Shown here: piece by piece, positions 7,195 through 12,262 of the stretch
How positions within the stretch are numbered: position 1 is the first letter of the stretch
How the letters are laid out: the number at the start of each line of letters is the position of its first letter
Position numbers and translations under genes: made by a program
Notes under the pieces: model-generated
Told to the model about the DNA's origin: nothing
Seen by the model: only the letters and a program-made list of their open reading frames with translations
Database searches by the model: none
Assembly: GCA_003516955.1 (NCBI GenBank)
Contig: DPBN01000241.1
Coordinates: 1 to 12,262, forward strand
Direction of reading: 5' to 3'
Origin: Armatimonadota bacterium
GTDB taxonomy: Bacteria; Armatimonadota; Fimbriimonadia; Fimbriimonadales; Fimbriimonadaceae
DNA: 12,262 nt

Positions 7195-7204
7195 ATTGTG
7201 GCAC
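7195..7204 (-). promoter_or_regulatory. Candidate extended -10 for a small minus-strand transcript
   Basis: GTGCCACAAT on the minus strand is identical over ten bases to the box before the SDR operon (3591-3582). A start about 7 nt downstream would give a leader of roughly 60 nt ending in the AGGAGGTGA site. It lies just downstream of the galT stop codon. No -35 is recognised. Confidence 0.35.
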
Positions 7205-7212
7205 GGTGGCCG

Positions 7213-8256
7213 TCAGGCGCTCGGGACCCGGTCCAGGTAGTGCTCCTCGGGCAGCTCCCGAAGGCGCTTGGCGGCCGTCTCGGGCGTGATGTCGCGCTGC
7301 GGCTCCCCGAGCATCTCGTATCCCACCATGAACTTCCGAACGGTGGCGGATCGCAGAAGCGGCGGGTAAAGGTGCGCGTGGAGCGTCCAGTGCGCCGCGT
7401 TCCCCGGCACGTAGGGCGCGCCGTGCCAGCCGAACGAATAGGGGAAGCTCGTCTCGAACAGGTTGTCATAGCGCACCAGGAGCCTCTTCAGGCAGAGGGC
7501 GAGGTCGTCCCGCTGGCCCCCGTCCAACTCCTCCATCCGCGCGACCGCGAACTTGGGCAACAGGAGCGTCTCGAACGGCCACACGGCCCAGAAGGGCACG
7601 ACGCTCAGCCAGTGCTCCGTCTCCACGACGACCCTCGAGCCGTCCGCCCGCTCGCGGTCCGCGACCTCCAGCAGCAGCGGCCTTCCGTTCTGTTCGAGCC
7701 ACTCCCTCTGCCGCGCGTCCTCCCGCGCGGGAATCTCCGGAACGTGGCGGCTGGCCCAGATTTGGCCGTGAGGGTGCGGGTTGCTGCATCCCATCGCGGC
7801 GCCCTTGTTCTCGAACACCTGCACCCAAGCGTAGGTTCGGCCCAGCTCAGCGGTCTGCTCCGCCCACAGGTCGACGACCCTGCGGATGGCGGCCGGGTCC
7901 ATCTGCGCGAGCGTCAGGTCGTGGCGCGGCGAGAAGCAGATCACGCGGCAGGTGCCGACGGCCGACTCCCACCGGTAGAGCCCATCCCCGCAGGATCCCG
8001 CTGGCGTGTCGGGCAGCAGGGCCGCGAAGTCGTTGGTGAAAGCGAACGTCAACTGGTAGTCGGGATTCCGCTCGCCGTTCGCCCGCACGTTCCCGGGGCA
8101 GAGGTAGCAGTTCGGGTCGTAGGCCGGACGGGAGTCCGGGGCGGTCTCCTCGCGCTGGCCCTGCCAAGGCCTCTGCGTGCGATGGGGCGAGACGAGGAGC
8201 CACTCGCCGGTGAGCGGGTTGTAGCGCCGATGGGGAAGCTGCTGAAGGTCGGACAC
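7213..8256 (-). CDS. galT: Galactose-1-phosphate uridylyltransferase (class I)
   Basis: 347 residues, almost exactly the E. coli length (348). GalT swaps UMP between UDP-glucose and galactose-1-phosphate in the Leloir pathway. The residues align with E. coli at an offset of about 3: zinc ligands Cys50 and Cys53 (CYLC), His112 and His161, and the nucleophile His163 in NPHPHGQ, which forms the UMP-histidine intermediate. The second metal site has Glu179, His278, His293 and His295 ([11 protein letters not shown]). The C-terminal stretch around 299-320 ([19 protein letters not shown]) is a strong family signature. The start is the GTG at 8256: the frame continues upstream only as antisense of the nuclease gene, and the ATG at 8263 is in another frame. 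No galK or galE is adjacent. No clear Shine-Dalgarno; CAAAAT at 8267-8262 may be its -10. Confidence 0.95.
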   Translation of the reverse strand: MSDLQQLPHRRYNPLTGEWLLVSPHRTQRPWQGQREETAPDSRPAYDPNCYLCPGNVRANGERNPDYQLTFAFTNDFAALLPDTPAGSCGDGLYRWESAVGTCRVICFSPRHDLTLAQMDPAAIRRVVDLWAEQTAELGRTYAWVQVFENKGAAMGCSNPHPHGQIWASRHVPEIPAREDARQREWLEQNGRPLLLEVADRERADGSRVVVETEHWLSVVPFWAVWPFETLLLPKFAVARMEELDGGQRDDLALCLKRLLVRYDNLFETSFPYSFGWHGAPYVPGNAAHWTLHAHLYPPLLRSATVRKFMVGYEMLGEPQRDITPETAAKRLRELPEEHYLDRVPSA

Positions 8257-8303
8257 GACCCATTTTGGCCTAGAGCGCGCCGCTGTGGCCTTCGCGCAGG
8301 AGG

Positions 8304-8312
8304 GGTAACCTG
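8304..8312 (+). promoter_or_regulatory. GGTAnnnTG box (TAACCT) for the nuclease gene, leaderless
   Basis: TAACCT at 8306-8311 with flanking GG and G ends exactly 6 nt before the ATG at 8318. The preceding AGGAGGGG at 8298-8305 is 12 nt or more from the ATG and could be read as a distant Shine-Dalgarno instead. The 61-bp gap to galT must hold promoters for both divergent genes. Confidence 0.5.
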
Positions 8313-8317
8313 CCCCC

Positions 8318-8806
8318 ATGCGAAGGTTGCTTCCGATCGTCGCGGCGCTCACCTTGTTGCTCGCGGCCTGCGCGAAGGTGGCCCGCGACGAGGGCGTCGT
8401 GGTCGGAGTCACCGACGGCGACACCGTGCGCGTGCTGGTGAAGGACCCGGCTCCGCGGGAGATCCGCGTGCGTCTCCACGGCATCGACGCCCCCGAGCGA
8501 AAGCAGGCGTTCGGAAGCCGCGCCAAGCAGGAGCTCTCCTCCCTCGTCTTCGGCAAGACCGTGCGCATCGAGAAGGTGGACACCGACCGCTACGGCCGCA
8601 CGGTGGCCCGGCTCTTCGTGGACGGCAAGGATGTCAACGCCGAGATGGTTCGACGCGGATTCGCCTGGTGGTACGAGCGCTACGCTCCCAACGATCCCGT
8701 GCTGAAGGCGGCCCAAGACCAGGCTCGGATCAACAAGCTCGGCCTTTGGCGCGATGCCAGGCCGCAGCCTCCCTGGGAGTTCCGCGAGAAAGAGCGGGAG
8801 CGCTGA
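8318..8806 (+). CDS. Thermonuclease (SNase-like) lipoprotein
   Basis: 162 residues. The N-terminus is a lipoprotein signal: basic MRR, hydrophobic core, and lipobox Leu15-Ala-Ala-Cys18, so Cys18 would be lipidated and the enzyme exported and membrane-tethered. The rest is one staphylococcal-nuclease OB fold. DGDT at 33-36 supplies a calcium-binding Asp (Asp35), [11 protein letters not shown] at 51-61 has Arg52, Asp57 and Glu60 (S. aureus Arg35, Asp40, Glu43), and DRYGR at 90-94 has Arg94 (Arg87). All catalytic residues are therefore present. Such enzymes degrade DNA and RNA outside the cytoplasm for nutrient recovery or defence. The tail after about 145 is short and charged. The stop codon lies in the loop of a 6-bp inverted repeat, and sucC follows 35 nt later with its own promoter-like box. 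Confidence 0.92.
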   Translation: MRRLLPIVAALTLLLAACAKVARDEGVVVGVTDGDTVRVLVKDPAPREIRVRLHGIDAPERKQAFGSRAKQELSSLVFGKTVRIEKVDTDRYGRTVARLFVDGKDVNAEMVRRGFAWWYERYAPNDPVLKAAQDQARINKLGLWRDARPQPPWEFREKERER

Positions 8807-8813
8807 GCCCGCT
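8793..8813 (+). repeat. Inverted repeat around the nuclease stop codon
   Basis: AGCGGG (8793-8798) pairs with CCCGCT (8808-8813); the 9-nt loop contains the TGA stop at 8804-8806. No T-run follows. It could be a weak 3' hairpin or chance. Confidence 0.25.
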
Positions 8814-8827
8814 GCACCCGGCCGATG

Positions 8828-8836
8828 GGTATGCTG
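8828..8836 (+). promoter_or_regulatory. GGTAnnnTG box (TATGCT) for sucC, leaderless
   Basis: TATGCT at 8830-8835 with flanking GG and G ends exactly 6 nt before the GTG at 8842, the same geometry as in the epimerase and nuclease genes. No Shine-Dalgarno precedes the GTG. No convincing -35. Confidence 0.55.
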
Positions 8837-8841
8837 GGATT

Positions 8842-9999
8842 GTGAAGCTCCACGAGTACCAGTCCAAAGCCGTGTTGGCGCGGGCGGGCGTTCCCGTGCC
8901 GCGGGGAGAGGTCGCCGACAACGCCGAGGACGCCAGACGCATCGCCGCCGAACTCGGCGGCAAGGTCGTCGTGAAGGCCCAGGTCCTGATGGGTGGCCGT
9001 GGCAAGGCGGGCGGCGTCAAGCTGTTCGACGACGCCGACTCCGCGGCCGAGTTCACCCGCGAGCTGATCGGCAAGCGGCTGGTGAGCGTCCAGAACCCGC
9101 AGGGCATGGTCGTCGAGCGGGTGCTGGTAGCCGAGCAGGTGGACATCGCCGAGGAGTACTACCTTTCGGTGCTACTCGACCGCGACGTGCAGAAGCTCGT
9201 CATGATGGTGTCGGCCAAGGGCGGCATGGACATCGAGGAGGTCGCAGCCACCGACCCCGGCGCCATCGCGCGCCTGCATGTGGACCCTGCTTGGGGACTT
9301 TGCGACTACCAAATCCGCCACGCCCTCGAGGAGGCCGCGATCCCCAAGCACGCCCGACAACAGATGGTCTCGATGATCAAGAAGCTCGTGCGAGCCTACA
9401 TCGACTCCGACGCGGACTTAGTCGAGATCAACCCCTGCGCTTGGACGACCGAGGGCAAGCTCGTCGCCGCCGACGCCAAGGTGTCGATCGACGACAACGC
9501 CCTCTTCCGGCACCCCGAGTACCAAGGGACTGCCCAGGACTCCGCCGAAGACCCGATCGAGGCGGAGGCGGCGCGGCGCGGCATCGCCTACGTCCGTCTG
9601 AAGGGCGATATCGGCATCATCGGCAACGGCGCCGGCCTCGTGATGTGCTCCATCGACGAGGTCGCCGCGGCGGGCGGTCGGCCCGCGAACTTCCTCGACG
9701 TGGGCGGCGGAGCCAAGGCTGAGCGCGTCAAGAGCTGCGTGGAGCTCGTGATGATGGACCCGGGCATCAAGGGGCTGCTGATCAACATCTTCGGCGGCAT
9801 CACCCGGTGCGACGAGGTCGCGAAGGGCATCCTCGAGGCCTTGGAGGCTCTGAAGCTGAGCGTCCCGGTCGTGGCGCGGATCGAGGGAACCGCGGCCGAG
9901 GAGGGCCGAAAGCTGCTGGAGGGAAGCCCCCTCGTCCCTGCGACCACCATGCGCGAGGCGGCCAAGAGGATCGTCGAACTGTCCTATTCGAACTCCTAG
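8842..9999 (+). CDS. sucC: Succinate-CoA ligase (ADP-forming) subunit beta
   Basis: 385 residues, normal length. It is the ATP-grasp subunit of succinyl-CoA synthetase, which couples succinyl-CoA hydrolysis to nucleotide triphosphate formation in the TCA cycle. MKLHEYQSK starts the protein exactly as in other SucC sequences, which fixes the GTG start. The frame is open upstream to 7198, but that part is antisense of galT. Visible landmarks are Lys45 region VVVKAQVLMGGRGKAGGVK (42-60) of the nucleotide site, Mg ligands Asn197 (VEINP) and Asp211, GNGAGLVM at 261-268, NFLDVGGGAKAERV around 283-296, and GIKGLLINIFGGITRCD at 308-324, which contacts the alpha subunit and phosphohistidine. The partner sucD normally follows at once but is absent; an HxlR-type regulator comes next. 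sucD must be elsewhere. Confidence 0.96.
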   Translation: MKLHEYQSKAVLARAGVPVPRGEVADNAEDARRIAAELGGKVVVKAQVLMGGRGKAGGVKLFDDADSAAEFTRELIGKRLVSVQNPQGMVVERVLVAEQVDIAEEYYLSVLLDRDVQKLVMMVSAKGGMDIEEVAATDPGAIARLHVDPAWGLCDYQIRHALEEAAIPKHARQQMVSMIKKLVRAYIDSDADLVEINPCAWTTEGKLVAADAKVSIDDNALFRHPEYQGTAQDSAEDPIEAEAARRGIAYVRLKGDIGIIGNGAGLVMCSIDEVAAAGGRPANFLDVGGGAKAERVKSCVELVMMDPGIKGLLINIFGGITRCDEVAKGILEALEALKLSVPVVARIEGTAAEEGRKLLEGSPLVPATTMREAAKRIVELSYSNS

Positions 10000-10012
10000 G
10001 CCCGGACGAGGT

Positions 10013-10021
10013 GGTAAAGTG
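10013..10021 (+). promoter_or_regulatory. GGTAnnnTG box (TAAAGT) upstream of the HxlR-type gene
   Basis: TAAAGT at 10015-10020 with the same GG and G flanks; TGG just before it also fits an extended -10. Unlike the other boxes it is far from its gene: a start near 10027 would leave about 38 nt of leader containing a hairpin before the ATG at 10065. Confidence 0.4.
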
Positions 10022-10027
10022 GGACCG

Positions 10028-10050
10028 AGCGCCCCGCGCCGCGGAGCGCT
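10028..10050 (+). repeat. GC-rich hairpin between sucC and the HxlR-type gene
   Basis: AGCGCCCCGC pairs with GCGGAGCGCT over ten positions with one C-A mismatch and a 3-nt GCC loop. It starts 29 nt after the sucC stop. It could be a sucC 3' hairpin (no T-run follows) or a structured leader of the regulator gene, if the TAAAGT box is a real promoter. Confidence 0.45.
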
Positions 10051-10064
10051 GAAACCATCTTGCC

Positions 10065-10370
10065 ATGTCGACGGGCGAAACGCTTGAGTTCAACACGCAT
10101 CCAGGCCGAAAGGACCCGGTGATTCGCGTCCTTGATGACTTTCAGGCCAAGTGGAGCCTGCACATCCTGTGGGCGATCCACCGCGGCGTCTGCCGCTTCA
10201 ACGATCTCCTGCGCGTGCTGGTGATCAGCCCGACGCTCCTTCGCGACAGGCTTCGGGACCTCGAGATGGCCGGCTACGTCGAGCACCAAGGCCGCACCTA
10301 CGGCCTGACCCGGAAAGGCGTGACCGTCGCACGCGTGCTGGCGCACCTCGAGGCCGCGAGCGAGCTCTGA
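10065..10370 (+). CDS. HxlR-type winged-helix transcriptional regulator (short)
   Basis: 101 residues, close to the minimum for the family. The HxlR domain reads in order: KWSLHILWAIHRGVCRFNDL (29-48, helix 1 and 2), VISPTLLRDRLRDLEMAGYV (53-72, the recognition helix SPTLLRDRLRDLE), then the wing (EHQGRTYGLTRKG). HxlR proteins bind DNA as dimers and often respond to oxidants or aldehydes through a Cys near the N-terminus. That Cys is missing here; the only Cys is Cys43 inside the domain, so the sensing mode is unknown. The ATG is the only start, because an in-frame TGA lies 33 nt upstream. No Shine-Dalgarno is seen. HxlR regulators usually control an adjacent gene, but here both neighbours (sucC, aspS) are housekeeping genes, so the target is unclear. 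Confidence 0.82.
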   Translation: MSTGETLEFNTHPGRKDPVIRVLDDFQAKWSLHILWAIHRGVCRFNDLLRVLVISPTLLRDRLRDLEMAGYVEHQGRTYGLTRKGVTVARVLAHLEAASEL

Positions 10371-10379
10371 CAGGCTCGC
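10360..10379 (+). repeat. Inverted repeat spanning the HxlR-type gene's stop codon
   Basis: GCGAGC (10360-10365) and GCTCGC (10374-10379) flank an 8-nt loop that contains both the TGA stop and most of the CTGACA -35 of aspS. It may be a regulator operator over the aspS promoter or simply chance. Confidence 0.25.
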
Positions 10380-10397
10380 CCCGCGACGGGTATCCTG
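10367..10397 (+). promoter_or_regulatory. aspS promoter: CTGACA - 18 bp - TATCCT
   Basis: CTGACA at 10367-10372 (five of six to TTGACA) and TATCCT at 10391-10396, 18 bp apart, form the best sigma-70-like promoter in the window. The -10 has the GG and G flanks of the shared box. The ATG is 11 nt after the -10, so the leader would be about 5 nt with no room for a Shine-Dalgarno. The -35 overlaps the stop codon of the upstream gene. Confidence 0.6.
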
Positions 10398-10407
10398 CAG
10401 TTCCCAA

Positions 10408-12225
10408 ATGAGCTTCCCCCAACGGACCATCGGATGCGGCGACCTCCGCCCCGACGCCGCAGGGCGCGAGGTCGTTCTGAACGGCTGGGCCCACCGGGTT
10501 CGAGATCTGGGAGGCCTGTTCTTCGTGGACCTTCGCGATCGCTCAGGCATCGTCCAGCTGTTCCTCGACCCCTCGCGGTTCGCGAACCTCCAGGAGATTC
10601 GCCCGGAGACTTGCCTAGCCGTGCGCGGCCGGGTGGAGCGGCGCTCGCCGGAGACGGTCAATCCCAAGATCCCCACTGGCGAGGTCGAGGTGCTCGTGGA
10701 CGAGTACCAAGTTCTCGGACCATCCAAGCCGCTTCCCTTTCCGCTGAGCGACGAGGAGCAGATGGCTCAGGTCAACGAGGAGCTGCGCATCAAGCACCGC
10801 TACCTCGACCTTCGAAGACCGTCCATGCTGCGACGGTTGCAGATTCGCGCGTCGGCCGTGCGGCGCATCCGGGCCTATCTGGACGCCCGTGGCTTCCTCG
10901 AGGTTGAGACGCCGATCATCACCAAGAGCACTCCCGAGGGCGCCCGCGACTACCTCGTCCCCTATCGCTTGGACCCGGGCAAGTTCTACGCGCTCCCACA
11001 GAGTCCGCAGCAGTACAAGCAGCTGCTGATGGTGGCCGGCATCGAGAAGTACTACCAGATCGCCAAGTGCTTTCGGGACGAAAGCCAGCGCAGCGACCGC
11101 CAGCCCGAGTTCACCCAGCTCGACCTCGAGATGTCCTTCGTGGTCCAAGAAGACGTTCTCCAGCTGATGGAGGACCTCACCCGGCAGGTCGTGAACGGTT
11201 TGATCGAGGAGTTCGGCCTGGACAAGCGTCCCGTGGGTCCGTTCGCCCGCATCTCCTACGACGAGTCCATGCGCCTCTATGGGTGCGACAAGCCCGATCT
11301 GCGGTTCGGGCTGCCCATCTTCGATGTCACAGGGGCTCTGTCCGCCTGCTCGTTCGGGGTCTTCCGCTCCACCATCGACTCCGGCGGGCGCATCCGTGGC
11401 CTCCGGTACCCGGGTGGCGCGCATCTCAGCCGGAAGGACGTTTCCCAGCTGGAGGCGTTCGCCAAGACGTTCGGTGCCAAGGGGCTCGCTACGCTGTCCG
11501 TCGTCCCCGCCGATGTACCGGACGCGGTGCCCGCCGGGGGCTTGGCCGTCAAAGGGTCCATCGCCAAGTTCTTCACCGCCGACGAGCTCCAGGCGGTTCT
11601 GCGGGAAGCGGCCGCCGAGCCGGGCGACCTCCTCTGCTTCGTCGCCGACCGCTACGGGGCCGGCAACAACGTCCTGTACCGCCTGCGCAACGAGATCGGC
11701 GACCGGTGCGGCCTCCGCGACCGCCGGGAGCTGAACTTCTGCTGGGTGCTGGACTTTCCGCTGGTCGAGTGGGACGAGGAGACGGGCCGCTGGAGCGCCA
11801 CGCACCACCCCTTCACCTCCCCCAAGGCGGAGGATCTTGCGTTCCTCGAATCGGACCCTGCCCGCGTCCGTGCGGACTGCTACGACATCGTGTGCAACGG
11901 CGTCGAGTGGGCCTCCGGCTCCATCCGGATCCACCGGCCAGACGTGCAGGCCAGGGTCTTCTCGCTCCTAGGGATCGACGAGGCGACGCAGAAGGAGCGC
12001 TTCGGCCATATGCTCGAGGCATTCCAATACGGCGCGCCTCCGCACGGCGGCATCGCCCCCGGCATCGACCGGCTGATCATGTTCCTCACGGACGACGAGA
12101 ACATCCGAGAGGTGATCGCCTTCCCCAAGGTCGGGAACGGCTACGACCCGCTCATGGACGCCCCCAGCCCGATCGACGCCCAGCAGTGGGAGGAGATCGG
12201 CTTGCGGCTAGCCGATCCCGGCTAG
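10408..12225 (+). CDS. aspS: Aspartate--tRNA ligase, bacterial type
   Basis: 605 residues, the length of bacterial AspRS (about 590). It charges tRNA-Asp with aspartate. Order of parts: N-terminal OB-fold anticodon-binding domain (GWAHRVRDLGG near 27-37), hinge, and class II catalytic core starting at KHRYLDLRRP. Motif 2 is FRDESQRSDRQPEFTQLDLE with Arg223 and Glu225. The bacteria-specific GAD insertion is roughly 300-420, and motif 3 is GIAPGIDRLIMF with Arg555. Leu at the DLGG site is the residue typical of discriminating enzymes (His in non-discriminating P. aeruginosa AspRS), which hints at tRNA-Asp specificity but is not proof. The usual NGYELGGGSIRIH is NGVEWASGSIRIH here. The ATG fits the family N-terminus and lies 11 nt after a -10 box. 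The stop codon sits in a hairpin loop. Confidence 0.97.
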   Translation: MSFPQRTIGCGDLRPDAAGREVVLNGWAHRVRDLGGLFFVDLRDRSGIVQLFLDPSRFANLQEIRPETCLAVRGRVERRSPETVNPKIPTGEVEVLVDEYQVLGPSKPLPFPLSDEEQMAQVNEELRIKHRYLDLRRPSMLRRLQIRASAVRRIRAYLDARGFLEVETPIITKSTPEGARDYLVPYRLDPGKFYALPQSPQQYKQLLMVAGIEKYYQIAKCFRDESQRSDRQPEFTQLDLEMSFVVQEDVLQLMEDLTRQVVNGLIEEFGLDKRPVGPFARISYDESMRLYGCDKPDLRFGLPIFDVTGALSACSFGVFRSTIDSGGRIRGLRYPGGAHLSRKDVSQLEAFAKTFGAKGLATLSVVPADVPDAVPAGGLAVKGSIAKFFTADELQAVLREAAAEPGDLLCFVADRYGAGNNVLYRLRNEIGDRCGLRDRRELNFCWVLDFPLVEWDEETGRWSATHHPFTSPKAEDLAFLESDPARVRADCYDIVCNGVEWASGSIRIHRPDVQARVFSLLGIDEATQKERFGHMLEAFQYGAPPHGGIAPGIDRLIMFLTDDENIREVIAFPKVGNGYDPLMDAPSPIDAQQWEEIGLRLADPG

Positions 12226-12238
12226 GCCGCCGGGATCG
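12213..12238 (+). terminator. 10-bp perfect hairpin over the aspS stop codon
   Basis: CGATCCCGGC (12213-12222) and GCCGGGATCG (12229-12238) form a perfect 10-bp stem. The 6-nt loop TAGGCC begins with the aspS TAG stop. No T-run follows within the visible bases, so it may be a T-less terminator or an mRNA 3' stabiliser. The remaining bases to 12262 hold nothing I recognise. Confidence 0.55.
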
Positions 12239-12262
12239 TAGAGGCTGGCGGACGCTGCCGGA

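Noticed and set aside
8298..8305. AGGAGGGG as Shine-Dalgarno of the nuclease gene
   Set aside because: It is 12 nt from the ATG, longer than usual, and partly overlaps the GG of the -10 box that has the exact 6-nt geometry. Not fully excluded.
8257..8583. N-terminal extension of GalT
   Set aside because: The extension is antisense to the nuclease gene and unlike any GalT N-terminus. From the GTG at 8256 the length matches E. coli GalT within one residue.
7198..8841. Open plus-strand frame fused in front of sucC
   Set aside because: It is antisense to galT and then out of frame with the nuclease gene. SucC proteins begin at MKLHEYQ, and the GTG at 8842 has its own promoter-like box.
10615..11934. 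Long minus-strand frame inside aspS
   Set aside because: It mirrors the aspS codons, has no recognisable motif and no ribosome site; aspS carries all class II motifs.
1..12262. tRNA/rRNA genes, CRISPR arrays, insertion sequences, prophage or defence genes
   Set aside because: I looked for cloverleaf-like segments, regularly spaced repeats, transposase motifs and terminal repeats and saw none; all large stretches are explained by housekeeping genes.

Overview
This is a high-GC bacterial window (about two thirds G+C by eye). It is densely packed with ordinary chromosomal genes, and I see no phage, transposon, CRISPR or RNA gene. The lineage cannot be fixed from the sequence. The mix of genes (cytochrome bd oxidase, a xylose-isomerase-like sugar epimerase, E. 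coli-like GalT, a lipoprotein thermonuclease, bacterial AspRS) and the leaderless-looking promoters would suit Armatimonadota (Fimbriimonadia) or a similar free-living, didermal high-GC group. That is a low-confidence guess.

Layout. (1) 1-526, plus strand: the C-terminal end of a PD-(D/E)XK nuclease, probably the tail of a RecB/AddA-type helicase-nuclease that begins outside the window. (2) 487-3574, minus strand: a tightly coupled three-gene operon. It is transcribed in the order SDR oxidoreductase, M16 peptidase with an intact HxxEH site, then M16-like partner without HxxEH; the stop/start overlaps are 1 and 4 nt. Its last 40 nt overlap the nuclease gene tail to tail. (3) 3762-6143, plus strand: cydA and cydB, the two core subunits of a cytochrome bd quinol oxidase, divergent from the operon. 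(4) 6182-7021, plus: a single TIM-barrel sugar isomerase/epimerase. (5) 7022-7212: a convergent intergenic stretch with a candidate 25-residue ORF on the minus strand behind a perfect Shine-Dalgarno. (6) 7213-8256, minus: galT, divergent from (7) 8318-8806, plus: a lipoprotein thermonuclease. (8) 8842-9999, plus: sucC without sucD beside it. (9) 10065-10370, plus: a short HxlR-type winged-helix regulator. (10) 10408-12225, plus: aspS, ending in a 10-bp perfect hairpin that holds its stop codon in the loop.

Gene products fall into separate jobs: DNA end processing, proteolysis, microaerobic respiration, sugar metabolism, the TCA cycle and translation. Apart from the SDR-M16-M16 and cydAB operons they look like single transcription units. 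The most interesting signal is regulatory. Five plus-strand genes share the box GGTAnnnTG. In three of them the T of the box is followed by exactly 6 nt and then the start codon, so transcription should begin on the start codon itself (leaderless mRNA). On the minus strand an identical 10-mer (GTGCCACAAT) sits as a candidate extended -10 in front of the SDR operon and of the tiny ORF. Genes inside operons, cydA and the tiny ORF instead carry Shine-Dalgarno sequences, so the organism appears to use two modes of translation initiation. I found no clear novel multi-gene system; the M16 cluster and the tiny ORF are the best candidates for follow-up.
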